NCBI GenBank assembly: GCA_963699495.1
Contig: CAVOUB010000001.1
Coordinates: 45,004 to 109,003, forward strand
DNA length: 64,000 bases
Reading direction: 5' to 3'
Source: JAIBJN01 sp963699495
GTDB taxonomy: Bacteria; Actinomycetota; Thermoleophilia; Gaiellales; Gaiellaceae
Each line of letters opens with the position of its first letter. Positions within the stretch are counted from its first letter, which is position 1. The notes under the pieces are model-generated. The model was not told the origin of the DNA. It worked only from the letters and a program-made list of their open reading frames with translations, and did not search any database. Both the position numbers and the translations under genes were made by a program. Below are positions 8,198 to 17,803 of the stretch, in pieces.

Positions 8198-10525
8198 TTA
8201 CGAGGACGTGACGGACACGGGCTTGTCGAGGATCGCCTGCCGCTTCCGCTTGCGCAGCTGCTCGGCGAGCACGTAGCTCCCGAGCACGACCACGATCGCG
8301 GCCCCCTGCGCCAGGAGGCCCTCCCAGGTCGGGAAGACACCAAGCCAGAGTCCCGCCCAGTAGGGCAGGTGCAGTCCCTCGACCGGCGTGACCGGCACCC
8401 AGCCGACGACCTGGAGCGTCTGCATCGTCGTCCCGACCATGACGACGAGCACCCAGAGGATGAGCAGGCCGGTCGCCATCAGCATCTTCTTGTGCGGCAG
8501 CTTGCGCTGGAGGCGGATGGTGAGGAAGCCGACGGCGAGCGTCGCGGCGAGCCCGACCGCCACGCCGACGAGAACCGTTCCGGCCCCGGCTTCGAGGACG
8601 ATCGCCTGCAGGAAGAGCACGGTCTCGAAGCCCTCGCGGTAGACGCTCGAAAAGCCGAGCATGGCGAGGCCGACGAGCTGTGCGGCGGCCACCCCGACGC
8701 CGATCCCGAGGATCTTCCTCTTCCTCCCGTGCAGGTCGGCGAGGTGCTCGCTCCAGTAGACGCGGTGGTAGAACCAGTTGAGGATCAGGAGCAGCACGCC
8801 GATGGCGACGAGCGAGACGACCGCCTCCAGCTTCTCGCCGTAGCGGCTGAGGCTCCCGAGCACGGTCTGGGCGACTCCCCACGTGGCTACGCTGGCCACG
8901 AAGGCGGCTCCCGCGCCGAGCAGCAGCGGCTTGCGCAAGCGCGCCTGCGCCCCTGTCATCCCGGCCATGAGGGCGGCGAGGATGAGCACCGCCTCGAGCC
9001 CTTCGCGGAAGACGATCACGGCGGTGTTGGAGATGACCGCGAACGTCGAGGTGGGCCCCGCGCCCACGGCGGCCTCGGCGTCGGCCAAGGCCGAGTCGAG
9101 CGCCTGCCGCGTCTCGGCCACCTCCGCCGGCTCCGCCTTGCGCTTGACGAGCTGCGCGAGCCCGGGGAGGCCGTCCGCGCCGTACCAGAAGAGCCCTTCG
9201 ACCTCGACGAAGAGATTGGAGGCGAGACCACGGAGCCGCTGCTCGGGCCCGAACTCGAAGAACGCATAGGCCTCGAGCCGGGCCTGCTCCGCCTGGGCGA
9301 ACTGACCGGCCGCGATGGCGCCCTCGAGCCGGTCGAGCGTGGCCGAGATGACGTCGAAGTCGGCGGTAGCCCCGGCCTCCTTCCACTCGTCCGGGTACAG
9401 CGAGTCCATCAGCCCGAGCGCCTCGTCGGTCGCGGCCTGGATGTCCTCGGGGTCGGCGACGGCGTCCTGGCGCGCGGCAGCGCCGAGATCGGTCCCGAGC
9501 CCGTCGAGGATCTCGCCGAGGCGCTTCGTGTCCTCCTCGTCCTGCTGGGCGAGCAGGTGCTCGAGGTCTCCCAGCGCCTGCGCGGCACCGTCGCGGAAGG
9601 TCACCGCCTCCTGGATCTCGAAGTCGAGCGTCACGCGCCCGTCCTCGACGCCGCGCGCGTACTCGATCGGGACGAGGGCGAGGAAGCGCTGGAGCTGCCC
9701 CGCCCGGCGGAGCTGCTCCTCGGCGCTGAGCGGTGCCGCACGAAAGCCCTCCAGGGCGCCGTCGATCTCCGCGAGCGCGCTCTCAACGCCCGCGTCGTCA
9801 CCGTTCTGCGCGGCCGAGACCAGCTCGTCGAAGGCACCCCCGACCGCTGCGGCGTCCGCGTCGCTCCGCTGCCTGGCGTAGGCGGGCGCGAGGACTGCGA
9901 AGTAACCGCGCGCGAGCGAGGCCGCTCCCGCGCGACTGATGTCGAAGCCCTGCTCTGCGGCCGACACGACCGTATCGAGAGAGGCACGGAGTCGAGCCTG
10001 GTACGTGTCGAGGAGGTCGGCCCGGACGGCGGCTGCGGCCGGCCCGGCCGCTATCCGGCCTTCCTCGAGCGCCTGGAGCGCGAGCGTCCCGTCGGCGCCC
10101 GGCCGGGTGAAGCGCGTCGGCTTGCGGAACTCGCGGACGAGAAGCCAGGCACGCGCCTCGTCGGCGTCCCCGGCCGCGGCGGCGGCCGTCGCGCGGTCGA
10201 GGGCTTCCGCGAGGATCGCCGTCCAGGTCGCCGAGCGCGCGATCTCGAACGCGACCGGGTCGTGAGCGGCTACAGCCTTCTCGGCGGCGGCCAGGCCGGG
10301 CCTCGCCGCCGGGCCCAGCGGCCCGAGGCGGAGAGCCGCCGCCTTGTCCACCAGCAGCTTCGCCTTCGCGGGCTCACCGAGAACGAGCGCCCGCTGGGCC
10401 TCGGCGAGCGTGGTGCGGACGTCGGCCGCGGCCTGCCAGGGCTCCTGCGGCGCCGCTGTCGCAGTTCCCGCGAGAGCCAGGAACGCGGCGGCCGTCGCCG
10501 CGACGATGAGCGGACGAAGCGCCAT
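8198..10525 (-). CDS. efeU: FTR1-family iron permease with periplasmic extension
   Basis: A 775-residue product with a signal peptide (residues 1-24), a long helical extracytoplasmic region (about 25-480) and a C-terminal FTR1 permease domain with seven predicted membrane spans. The two ferric-iron motifs of the family are present, FREGLE at about residue 505 and YREGFE at about 629. It should import ferric iron. It lies 3 bp downstream of the EfeO-type lipoprotein gene, forming an operon behind the operator at 11669-11684. No EfeB peroxidase is in the window, so the system looks like a two-component variant. Confidence 0.88.
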   Translation of the reverse strand: MALRPLIVAATAAAFLALAGTATAAPQEPWQAAADVRTTLAEAQRALVLGEPAKAKLLVDKAAALRLGPLGPAARPGLAAAEKAVAAHDPVAFEIARSATWTAILAEALDRATAAAAAGDADEARAWLLVREFRKPTRFTRPGADGTLALQALEEGRIAAGPAAAAVRADLLDTYQARLRASLDTVVSAAEQGFDISRAGAASLARGYFAVLAPAYARQRSDADAAAVGGAFDELVSAAQNGDDAGVESALAEIDGALEGFRAAPLSAEEQLRRAGQLQRFLALVPIEYARGVEDGRVTLDFEIQEAVTFRDGAAQALGDLEHLLAQQDEEDTKRLGEILDGLGTDLGAAARQDAVADPEDIQAATDEALGLMDSLYPDEWKEAGATADFDVISATLDRLEGAIAAGQFAQAEQARLEAYAFFEFGPEQRLRGLASNLFVEVEGLFWYGADGLPGLAQLVKRKAEPAEVAETRQALDSALADAEAAVGAGPTSTFAVISNTAVIVFREGLEAVLILAALMAGMTGAQARLRKPLLLGAGAAFVASVATWGVAQTVLGSLSRYGEKLEAVVSLVAIGVLLLILNWFYHRVYWSEHLADLHGRKRKILGIGVGVAAAQLVGLAMLGFSSVYREGFETVLFLQAIVLEAGAGTVLVGVAVGLAATLAVGFLTIRLQRKLPHKKMLMATGLLILWVLVVMVGTTMQTLQVVGWVPVTPVEGLHLPYWAGLWLGVFPTWEGLLAQGAAIVVVLGSYVLAEQLRKRKRQAILDKPVSVTSS

Positions 10526-10528
10526 GCG

Positions 10529-11644
10529 CTACTGCTCGATCGCCACCCCGAGCTCAGCGGCCGCCTGGGAGACCTGCCCCGCGATGGCGGTCGCGCGCTC
10601 CTGGGCCTCGGTGCCGAGCACCTCCGCCTGCTCCGGCTCGAACCGCTCGCCGGACTGCTCGCGCGCGTAGAGGTCCTCGACGAAGGCGCGAAGGTCGGTG
10701 AGCTCCCTGCCGGTCTGCTCGGCCTGGGCCGGGTCGACCTCCGCGAGCCGCTGCTCGACTCCGGCGAAGATCACCTCCAGCCCGGTGAGGATGTCGTTGA
10801 TGTCCGAGAGGCGCGAGACGACGTTGAAGGACTCGGCCTTCGAGCTGTCGCCGAGCACGAAGCGCGACTCCTTCCACTGGCCGAAGTACTCGCTCATGGT
10901 CGGGACCATCACGACCAGAGCCGTGAACGCGTCCGACTCGCTCGGCTCCCAGCCGTCGGCGGCCGAGGCGAGCTCGCCCGCGTACTTGTCGAAGGCCTCC
11001 GCGGCGGCGAGCAGGAAGGGCGCGTCAGGCAGCACCTCGCCGAAATCCTCCGAGCCGTCCCCGTCGATGTCGGCCGGTGTGCTCTGCGGGAGCTCGTCCG
11101 GAAGAGTGCCCCAGAGCGCCCCTTCGGTCAGGTTGTAGAGGTTGCCGGGCTGCTTCAGGGTCGTGCCGTCGGCCAGCTCGAGGTCGAACGGCACCGCGCT
11201 CTCCGGATCCTCGGCCGCGCTCGAGCCCGCGTCGAGGATGACGTCGTACTCGGCGAGCGACGGCGTCCCGGCAACGACGCCCTCCATCCGCTCGTAGTAG
11301 GGATTGCCCTCGATCCAGTCGGCCTTCATGCCTTCGAGCAGCGGGGCGAGCTGATCGCGCTCTGGCTCCAGAGCGCCTCGTAGTCGAAGCCGGCCGCCTC
11401 GGCCAGCTCGTGGTAGGCCTCGGCATCGGCCTTGAACTCGGCCGTGAAGCCGGCCAGCTGGCCGGTGTGGGCGAGGAGGTAGTCCTTGACGCCGCTGAGA
11501 TCGGCCGTGGACTCCGTCACGGTCGTGGTCGCCGCGGCCGTCGTCTCGCTCGGCCGCAGGCTCGTCGTCTCCCCCACACGCCGCCAGGGCGGCGGCTGCG
11601 AGCGCCGCTCCGACGAGCGACGCGATCAGTCTCCTCCGGATCAC
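10529..11644 (-). CDS. efeO: EfeM/EfeO-family iron-uptake lipoprotein (compensating frameshifts)
   Basis: A lipoprotein with an ALAACGG lipobox (Cys at about residue 23) and an imelysin/EfeO-like helical domain. It is the likely extracytoplasmic iron-binding partner of the FTR1 permease. From about 11570 to 11355 the true protein is in another frame, which reads VKDYLLAHTGQLAGFTAEF and then EAAGFDYEALW. The main frame there gives Arg/Gly-rich nonsense. Two opposite one-base slips therefore cancel, one probably in the G5 run next to the lipobox. The GTG start at 11644 has GGGAGAAAGG just upstream. Confidence 0.8.
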   Translation of the reverse strand: MIRRRLIASLVGAALAAAALAACGGDDEPAAERDDGRGDHDRDGVHGRSQRRQGLPPRPHRPAGRLHGRVQGRCRGLPRAGRGGRLRLRGALEPERDQLAPLLEGMKADWIEGNPYYERMEGVVAGTPSLAEYDVILDAGSSAAEDPESAVPFDLELADGTTLKQPGNLYNLTEGALWGTLPDELPQSTPADIDGDGSEDFGEVLPDAPFLLAAAEAFDKYAGELASAADGWEPSESDAFTALVVMVPTMSEYFGQWKESRFVLGDSSKAESFNVVSRLSDINDILTGLEVIFAGVEQRLAEVDPAQAEQTGRELTDLRAFVEDLYAREQSGERFEPEQAEVLGTEAQERATAIAGQVSQAAAELGVAIEQ

Positions 11645-11668
11645 CTTTCTCCCTTCTCCCTCTCAGAC

Positions 11669-11684
11669 GTAAGGGCGACCTTAC
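11669..11684. promoter_or_regulatory. palindromic operator GTAAGG-N4-CCTTAC upstream of the iron-uptake operon
   Basis: GTAAGGGCGACCTTAC is a perfect 6-bp inverted repeat with a 4-bp spacer, 25 bp upstream of the efeO start. An extra half-site GTAAGG follows at 11692-11697. The half-site resembles DtxR/IdeR-type metal-repressor boxes. A nearly identical copy lies at 59320-59335. Iron-dependent repression is inferred from the gene it precedes. Confidence 0.6.
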
Positions 11685-11785
11685 AACACCGGTAAGGAGA
11701 GAGCGACGGTACGCGTCGGTAGGGCAAGACGAGCGATTGAGCTCGCAGGCCCGGCCCCTGCCGCGCTTCCCTCCGGCGCGACCGC

Positions 11786-11791
11786 CATACT
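11786..11791 (+). promoter_or_regulatory. -10 element CATACT, leaderless
   Basis: CATACT ends 6 nt before GTG 11798, the spacing seen at other leaderless genes here. It supports the chosen start of the following membrane protein. Confidence 0.4.
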
Positions 11792-11797
11792 CGCGCT

Positions 11798-12376
11798 GTG
11801 CCGCTCGACGTCGACGATCGACTCCGGCTCGACTACGAGCAGACGACTCAGTATCTGCGGACGCTCATCGACGTCCACCTCAGGCTGCTCGCGTTCGTCC
11901 CGACGGCGGCCGGCATCGCGGTCGCCGTCATCGGTCAGCCGCGTCCTGCGGCGGAGCTCCTCGGCGTCGGGGTGCTCGGCCTGCTCGCGACGCTCGGCAT
12001 CTTCGTCTACGAGCTGCGGAACACGCAGATCTCCGGAACGCTCATCCGCCGCGCCGCCGAGCTCGAGCGCCAGCTCCAGCTGCCGTCGTCGCTCGGCATG
12101 CAGCATTCCGGCGGTCTCTACACGGAACGGCCGGGGATCACCGTGCAGCTGTTCGGCTTCCTTCCCGTCTCGCACGGCCTCGGCCTGGGACTCGTCTACT
12201 CGGCGGCGATCGCGGGCTGGAGCTACCTGGTCGCCTGGGGAGTGTTGCTGGCTCTCGACGCGCCGCAGGCCCAGGCTGCAGGAGCCGCGCTCGGAGCAGT
12301 CGCGGGCGTGGTCATCCTCTTCGAGGTCGAGCGCTTCCACCGCCGCGCCGGCTGGCGCGCCGAGCGGCCGGCCTAG
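11798..12376 (+). CDS. predicted four-helix membrane protein
   Basis: A 192-residue protein of no recognised family. It opens with a charged amphipathic stretch (DYEQTTQYLRTLIDVHLRL), then has two hydrophobic segments at about residues 30-48 and 52-70, a cytoplasmic-looking middle, and two more at about 127-150 and 155-175. The GTG start is supported by the CATACT hexamer 6 nt upstream. It is divergent from the iron operon, with the palindromic operator in the shared gap, so iron control in both directions is possible but unproven. Confidence 0.6.
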   Translation: MPLDVDDRLRLDYEQTTQYLRTLIDVHLRLLAFVPTAAGIAVAVIGQPRPAAELLGVGVLGLLATLGIFVYELRNTQISGTLIRRAAELERQLQLPSSLGMQHSGGLYTERPGITVQLFGFLPVSHGLGLGLVYSAAIAGWSYLVAWGVLLALDAPQAQAAGAALGAVAGVVILFEVERFHRRAGWRAERPA

Positions 12377-12442
12377 CCCCGGCCGCAGGAACTCCAGGAC
12401 TTGTCGGCACCTCGGGCGTGCCTGCCTGCCGCGAGTCGCCGC

Positions 12443-13096
12443 TCAGGCCGGCGAAGTTGGGTGGGGAAGCGCGCCTCCCCGTGACGCCTTCCAGATCCGC
12501 CAGTCGAGCTCGAAGGCTTTGAGATCGAGTCGCCGGGCCGCCTCGGTCATCACCTGGATGACGTCCTGGTCACCGAGCGGGCGTCCGACAGCCGCTTCCG
12601 CAAAGCGCCGCACGTGAACGTCCGGCTTCACGGTGTCGACGCCCTGCCGCATCACGAGCCACTGATACACGGCCGGGCCGAGCCCTTTGACCCGCCCCTC
12701 GAAGTCGTGCTTGAAGCTACTCCGATGCGCCCACTGTCGGAGCTGCTCTTCGTCGACGACGCCGATACTCCGGAAGTAGCGTGCAAGGTCTCGCAGCTGC
12801 TGAGCGCGCGTCCAAAGGTTGTATCCCCAGAGATGCTGGGCGAGCGCCGTGTTCCCCGCTCGATCTTCCGGAAACCCGGCGATCAGCTGCTCGAGATCGT
12901 CCAGGCTCCGCACGTCGTTCCAGCACTCCTCCCGAAAATGCTCGAGTGCCTTCACCACGACGTCGGTATGCATCATGTAGTCGAGCACGGTTTCGAGGAG
13001 ATTCATGACGAAGTCCTCTTCGAGGTCGACGCCTTCGCTCGGCGGCAGGTTCCGAGCTGCCGAAGCGAGCCTTTCGACGTCGGCGTCCGTGACCAT
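12443..13096 (-). CDS. HhH-GPD-like protein, endonuclease III fold
   Basis: A 217-residue helical protein. The helix-hairpin-helix is visible in VKGLGPAVYQWLVMRQG (about residues 135-152) and is followed by VKPDVHVRRF, where the Asp sits at the position of the catalytic aspartate of base-excision DNA glycosylases. It lacks the usual HhH lysine and the C-terminal four-Cys iron-sulfur loop. It may be a divergent DNA glycosylase or a non-catalytic relative. TAGGAT lies 8 nt before the ATG. Confidence 0.55.
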   Translation of the reverse strand: MVTDADVERLASAARNLPPSEGVDLEEDFVMNLLETVLDYMMHTDVVVKALEHFREECWNDVRSLDDLEQLIAGFPEDRAGNTALAQHLWGYNLWTRAQQLRDLARYFRSIGVVDEEQLRQWAHRSSFKHDFEGRVKGLGPAVYQWLVMRQGVDTVKPDVHVRRFAEAAVGRPLGDQDVIQVMTEAARRLDLKAFELDWRIWKASRGGALPHPTSPA

Positions 13097-13240
13097 CGAC
13101 GCGGATCCTATGACCCGGTACTCGAGGCGGGGCTCAAGCAGGCTGAGCCGAGGACGGCGGTCGCGCCCAGGGTGATCGCGGCCTCAGGTTGTTGCGCGGC
13201 GACAGCCATCGGCGGCCTCGCTGATCCGGGGTGCGGCGGA

Positions 13241-13636
13241 CTACTCAGGAGCGTCCGGCCCCGGGGCCGCCAGGGTGACCTCGTCCAGGAGGTCGACCGC
13301 GACCGGCAGCGCCGAGCTCCGCCAGCCGGCGAGGTCGCCTCCGTACCCCGCCGCGTACTTGTCGTGGACGAGCGCCCGCGCGCGCTCGTCCTCGGCAGCG
13401 TCCTCGACGGCCCGCGCGCGACCGGAGAAGACGCCCCGGCCGAGCTCGACCGTCACCTCCGGCGTCTTGCGCAGGTTCTTGACCCAGTCGGAACGGTCGC
13501 GGCCGCCGGCGAGCAGGTAGACGGTATCGCCGTCGAGCGCGAACCAGATCTCGATCCGGTGCGGCCGCCCCGTCACCCGCCCGCTCGTGGTCAGGTAGCA
13601 GTACTGCTCGTCCGCGAAGGGCCCCCAGGTGGTCAT
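13241..13636 (-). CDS. Ddn-like deazaflavin (F420)-dependent oxidoreductase
   Basis: A 131-residue single-domain protein of the split-barrel nitroreductase/Ddn family. Typical segments are the TTSGRVTGRPHRIEIWFA strand pair and RSDWVKNLRKTPEVTVELG. Relatives use reduced coenzyme F420 to reduce quinones or nitro compounds. That assignment rests on family resemblance. GAGGAGG precedes the ATG. A second member lies at 19314-19817. Confidence 0.75.
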   Translation of the reverse strand: MTTWGPFADEQYCYLTTSGRVTGRPHRIEIWFALDGDTVYLLAGGRDRSDWVKNLRKTPEVTVELGRGVFSGRARAVEDAAEDERARALVHDKYAAGYGGDLAGWRSSALPVAVDLLDEVTLAAPGPDAPE

Positions 13637-13835
13637 CGCGCCTCCTCGAGTTCGCTGGGCCTGCCCAGCGTCGCAGAGATGCCATTCGGTCGAGTAGGCT
13701 CAGCACCAGATCGAGGCCGTCGGGGGAGCATGACGAGATCGGAAACGGTCACGTTCCCCGTATTGCGGTGCCGGCCTTCGTCGTGGTCGGCAATCGCTGC
13801 AGTCGGCGCTCTCGCAGAGGAACGAGGAGGATCGC

Positions 13836-15704
13836 ATGCATCATCGATCGACAACACTTCCGTCTCGTGCCCGGCTTCTGCTCGTACTCGCGCTCGCGCT
13901 CGCGCTGGGTGCTGCCGGCGCCGGATCCGCGAGCGCCGCCGCTCTGGCCGGCGGGTCGGCAAAGAGCCAACCTGGCTTCGGCCCGAACGTGACCATCTTC
14001 GACCCGAGCATGCCGGTCAGCGAGATCCAGGCAACTGTCGACGCGGTCTACGCCCAGCAGGTCGACGCCGAGATGAGCACGAACCGCTACGCGTTCCTGT
14101 TCAAGCCGGGCGTGTACGGAACAGCCACCGAGCCGCTGCAGATGAAGGTCGGCTACTACACCGAGGTCGCCGGGCTCGGCGCCTCGCCGACGGACGTGAC
14201 GATCAACGGCAAGATCGAGGTCTACAACCGCTGCCTCGAGAACGGGGGCACGAGCAACTGCGTTGCCCTGAACAATTTCTGGCGCACGCTGTCCAACCTG
14301 ACGCTGAACATCAACACCCTCAACCAGGACGGCTGTCGCGCCTCGGCGAACTTCTGGGCGGTCTCGCAGGCCGTGTCGATGCGCCGTCTCAACATCAGCG
14401 GCGGCAACCTCTCGCTCATGGACTACTGCACGGCCGGCCCGCAGTTCGCCAGCGGCGGCTTCATCGCCGACTCGAACCTGCCGTTCGTCATCAACGGCTC
14501 GCAGCAGCAGTGGCTGATCCGCAACAGCCAGATCGCCGGCTGGTCGAACGGCGTGTGGAACCAGGTCTTCGCAGGTGTCGAGGGCGCACCGTCGGAAGCG
14601 GGTTTCCCCAATCCGCCGTACACGACCCTCGATACGACGCCCGTCAGCCGTGAGAAGCCGTACCTGTTCATCGACGGGCGGGGCAAGTACAACGTCCGCG
14701 TGCCTTCGGCGCAGACCGACACCCGCGGTATCTCCTGGGCCGACGGCATGACGCCGGGGCACACGATCCCGCTCCGCGACTTCTTCATCGCGACCCCGTC
14801 GGACTCGGTGAAGACGATCGACAAGCAACTCGCCCGCGGCATGAATCTGCTGCTCACCCCGGGCGTCTACGACGTTGGGAAGAGCATCCTTGTGAAGCGC
14901 GCCAACACGGTCGTCCTCGGCATCGGGCATGCCACGCTCACCGCGGTCGACGGCGCGGTCCCGCTGACGGTCAACGACGTCCCCGGCGTCATCATCGCCG
15001 GCGTCACGATCGACGCAGGCACCGTCGAGTCGCCGATCCTCCTGCAGGTCGGCAAGAAGCCCAAGAAGAACGCGAAGAGCGACCCGTCCAACCCGACCAC
15101 GCTCTCGGACGTGTACTTCCGCGTCGGTGGACCGCACATCGGCAAGGCCGACGTCGCGCTCGAGGTCAACAGCGACAACGTCCTGATCGATCACACCTGG
15201 GTGTGGCGCGCCGACCACGGCGTCGAGGGCTTCTCCGGCGACACGGAGCGCTGGAACACCAACATCGGCCGCAACGGCGTCATCGTCAACGGTGACGGCG
15301 TGACGGCGACCGGCCTGTTCGTCGAGCACTTCCAGCAGTACAACACCATCTGGAACGGCGAGGACGGCACGACGATCCTGTACCAGAACGAGCTGCCCTA
15401 CGATCCGCCGACCCAGGCGGATTGGATGAACGGCGTCGTCGAGGGCTGGGCCGCCTACAAGGTCGGAAACCAGGTGACGACGCACAACCTCTTCGGGGGC
15501 GGTGTGTACGTCTTCAACCGGAACAACCCGTCGATCCACACCGAGAACGGCTTCGAGGTTCCCGTGACCCCGGGCGTCCGGTTGCACCACATCATGACGG
15601 TCAACCTGGGCGCGGGCACGATCGACCACGTGGTCAACGGCGTCGGCGGCCCGGCCGATACGAGCAACATCGGCGTACCTGTCTACATCGTCGACTACCC
15701 GTGA
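13836..15704 (+). CDS. large secreted right-handed beta-helix protein
   Basis: A 622-residue protein with a clear signal peptide (cleavage near residue 35). Short repeated strands rich in Asn, Val, Ile and Gly (such as NTVVLGIGHATLTAVDG, VPGVIIAGVTIDAG, NVLIDHTWVWRADHG) indicate a parallel beta-helix of the pectate-lyase-like type. Related actinobacterial proteins are often called adenylyl cyclase or coagulation factor 5/8 type, but nothing here supports such a function. A polysaccharide-binding or lyase role is possible. ATG 13836 has GAGGAGG upstream, and a strong hairpin follows the gene. Confidence 0.7.
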   Translation: MHHRSTTLPSRARLLLVLALALALGAAGAGSASAAALAGGSAKSQPGFGPNVTIFDPSMPVSEIQATVDAVYAQQVDAEMSTNRYAFLFKPGVYGTATEPLQMKVGYYTEVAGLGASPTDVTINGKIEVYNRCLENGGTSNCVALNNFWRTLSNLTLNINTLNQDGCRASANFWAVSQAVSMRRLNISGGNLSLMDYCTAGPQFASGGFIADSNLPFVINGSQQQWLIRNSQIAGWSNGVWNQVFAGVEGAPSEAGFPNPPYTTLDTTPVSREKPYLFIDGRGKYNVRVPSAQTDTRGISWADGMTPGHTIPLRDFFIATPSDSVKTIDKQLARGMNLLLTPGVYDVGKSILVKRANTVVLGIGHATLTAVDGAVPLTVNDVPGVIIAGVTIDAGTVESPILLQVGKKPKKNAKSDPSNPTTLSDVYFRVGGPHIGKADVALEVNSDNVLIDHTWVWRADHGVEGFSGDTERWNTNIGRNGVIVNGDGVTATGLFVEHFQQYNTIWNGEDGTTILYQNELPYDPPTQADWMNGVVEGWAAYKVGNQVTTHNLFGGGVYVFNRNNPSIHTENGFEVPVTPGVRLHHIMTVNLGAGTIDHVVNGVGGPADTSNIGVPVYIVDYP

Positions 15705-15745
15705 CCCGCCGGTCGAGCTGAAACCCGGGCAGGCAGAGTGCTTGC

Positions 15746-15781
15746 GAAGAGGCCGCTCCAGCGCACCGGAGCGGCCTCTTC
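15746..15781 (+). terminator. 14-bp perfect stem-loop terminator
   Basis: GAAGAGGCCGCTCC (15746-15759) pairs perfectly with GGAGCGGCCTCTTC (15768-15781) across an 8-nt loop, 42 bp after the beta-helix stop codon. There is no T tract, as is common in high-GC genomes. I see nothing else in 15782-16010. Confidence 0.75.
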
Positions 15782-16026
15782 CGGGACCTTCGCGAGGCCC
15801 GGCGAGGTGGGCGCAGCCGGCATCAAACACCCCTGCAAACCAACAGGTTCCGGCCGGCGGGGTACGCACCGTGCGTGCGCACCCGATACCTGCGGTCAGG
15901 TGAACAGCTGCCAGCGCCGGCCGCCGATCGAGGGTCCGCTTCGCCGGGCTAGCCAGACGCTGTCGAATGTTTGAGGAACGCCGAATCGGGGAGGCGGGGC
16001 TTCGACGGATCCGACAAAGGGGGAAC

Positions 16027-16530
16027 ATGCAGAGGAAGCTGATCGTGGGAGCGATGCTGGCCGTGCTCCTCGCGATGGCCGCCGTCTCGCTGGCATTTGC
16101 GGGCGGGCGATCCCACCACGGCAAGAACGTGCGCATCCTCCATCTGACGCTGCAGCACGCCCAGGATGCAGAGGTCGACGAAGGCGACCCTGGTCCGAGC
16201 GTCGGCGACCGGTTCACCTTCTCCGGCCCGGTCTTGAAGAATGGCGAAGAGATTGGCCTGGGCGGCGGGGAATGCGTCACCGTCGCCTTCACACCCGGGG
16301 CCGACCCGCAAGGCGAGCCTGAGGCAGCCGCGGATCTCTGCGCCGCCGCGCTTTCGCTGAAGAAGGGACAGATCACGGTGCAAGGATTGGTCGATCGTCT
16401 CGGCGAACTGCCGGTGACGCTGGCGATCACCGGGGGCACGGGCGCCTACCGCACTGCCCACGGCGAGCTGAAGACGTCGGGACCGGACGAGCAGGGGAAC
16501 GAGCGCCTGACCCTGAAGCTCATCCTCTAG
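16027..16530 (+). CDS. secreted allene-oxide-cyclase-barrel-like protein
   Basis: A 167-residue secreted protein with a signal peptide ending near residue 24 (SLAFAGG). The mature part is beta-rich and ends in LGELPVTLAITGGTGAYRTA, which matches the AOC-barrel/dirigent-like fold found in many actinobacterial secreted proteins. Its function is unknown. ATG 16027 is chosen because AAGGGGGAA stands just upstream, whereas the frame-open TTG at 15967 has no signal. Confidence 0.6.
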   Translation: MQRKLIVGAMLAVLLAMAAVSLAFAGGRSHHGKNVRILHLTLQHAQDAEVDEGDPGPSVGDRFTFSGPVLKNGEEIGLGGGECVTVAFTPGADPQGEPEAAADLCAAALSLKKGQITVQGLVDRLGELPVTLAITGGTGAYRTAHGELKTSGPDEQGNERLTLKLIL

Positions 16531-16607
16531 GGACCGGGAGCGCCCGAGCGACTGCTGCAACGGCGGGGTGGGCGCGCCGCCGGCAGCCGATCTGAGACGA
16601 TTGCCAC

Positions 16608-17653
16608 GTGGGGTCGTTGCATACCCCGCTCTGCGACCTGCTCGGGATCGAGTATCCGATCCTCTCGGCCGGCATCGGGTCGGCTGCCGGACCCGACCTC
16701 GTCTCCGCTGTCTCGAACGCAGGAGGGTTCGGCGTTCTCGGCATCAGCGGTATGGAGCCCGAGGAGATGCGCCGACTGATCGGACGCACCCGGGAGCTAA
16801 CAGCGCGGCCGTTTGGCGTCAACCTCATCATTGGCGAGGACGGCTCCGATCTCGCCGAGGAGGACAAGCAGTTCCTGCTCGACGAGGTCGCCACGGCGGC
16901 GGACGAGCGGGTGGCGGCGATCGTGCTCTTCTGGGGCGATCCGGCGCCGTACGTCGACATCGCGCACCGGAGCGGAGCCAACGTTCTCATTCAGGTCGGC
17001 TCGGTCGACGAAGCAAAAGCGGCGGCCGGGACCGGAGTCGACGCGGTGATCGCACAAGGAGTCGAGGCGGGCGGGCACGTAAAGGGGACGACGTCGATAT
17101 GGGATTTCGTGCCGTCGGCCGTCAAGGCAATCGACCCGGTGCCCGTGGTCGCCTCCGGCGGCATCGGGGACGGAGCGGGCCTCGCCCGCGCGCTTCAGCT
17201 CGGGGCGCAGGGCGTCTCGCTCGGGACCCGCTTCGTTGCGAGCGACGAGGCGTGGCTCCATCTCGGATACAAGCAGCGCATCGTCGAGGCGACGGCCGAG
17301 GACACGGTCCTCAACGAGCTCTACGACCTGTGGTGGCCTGGGGCGCCGCACCGGACCCTGCGCAACAAGACGCTCGAGGAATGGGAGGCTGCGGGCTGCC
17401 CGCCCGCCGGTCAGCGTCCGGGCGAGGGAACGTCGATAGGGAAGCTGGGAATTTCAACGGGCGAAATGATCGATTCGCCTCGCTACGGGGGGCTGGGACT
17501 CCCAAGCCCGACTTCGACGTCGACCTCGACTACGCCCCGCTCTGGGCCGGTGAGTCCGTGGATGTGGTCAACGACATCCTCCCGGCCGGCGAGATCGTGC
17601 GCCGCCTCACCCGCCAGGCTGAGCGGGCGCTGGCCCAGCCGCCTCCCGCCTAG
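16608..17653 (+). CDS. nitronate monooxygenase family enzyme (one frameshift)
   Basis: A TIM-barrel FMN enzyme of the nitronate monooxygenase (2-nitropropane dioxygenase) family. Motifs are the N-terminal YPILSAGIGSAAGPDL, AQGVEAGGHVKG (catalytic His region) and VVASGGIGDGAGLARAL (phosphate binding). The frame breaks at the G run 17487-17492. Adding one G restores PKPDFDVDLDYAPLWAGES and the normal C-terminus ending at 17653. GTG 16608 is preceded at 6 nt by GACGAT, a leaderless arrangement. Family members detoxify nitronates, but some have other flavin-dependent roles. Confidence 0.82.
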
Positions 17654-17803
17654 CGACCGCGCCTCGCCAATCGGGCAGGGAGCTTGCGTGTCGCCTTCTC
17701 GATGGTTGACGACAACGGAGAGGGAGGCCCTCTGTGCCACCGCGCGTCGCCCTCCCCGCCGCGCGTGGAGGCGGATGCTCCGCCTTCGTCGCGCCTCACC
17801 GCC

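Noticed and set aside
6975..9386. Continuous minus-strand frame joining the aminotransferase to sequence inside efeU
   Set aside because: Only the part below 8168 matches a protein family. The upstream part is the out-of-frame shadow of efeU.
7919..11383. Very long open frame on the plus strand (about 1150 codons)
   Set aside because: It is antisense to the aminotransferase, FTR1 permease and EfeO genes, which have clear family motifs. Its translation is Arg/Glu/Gly-rich without domains.
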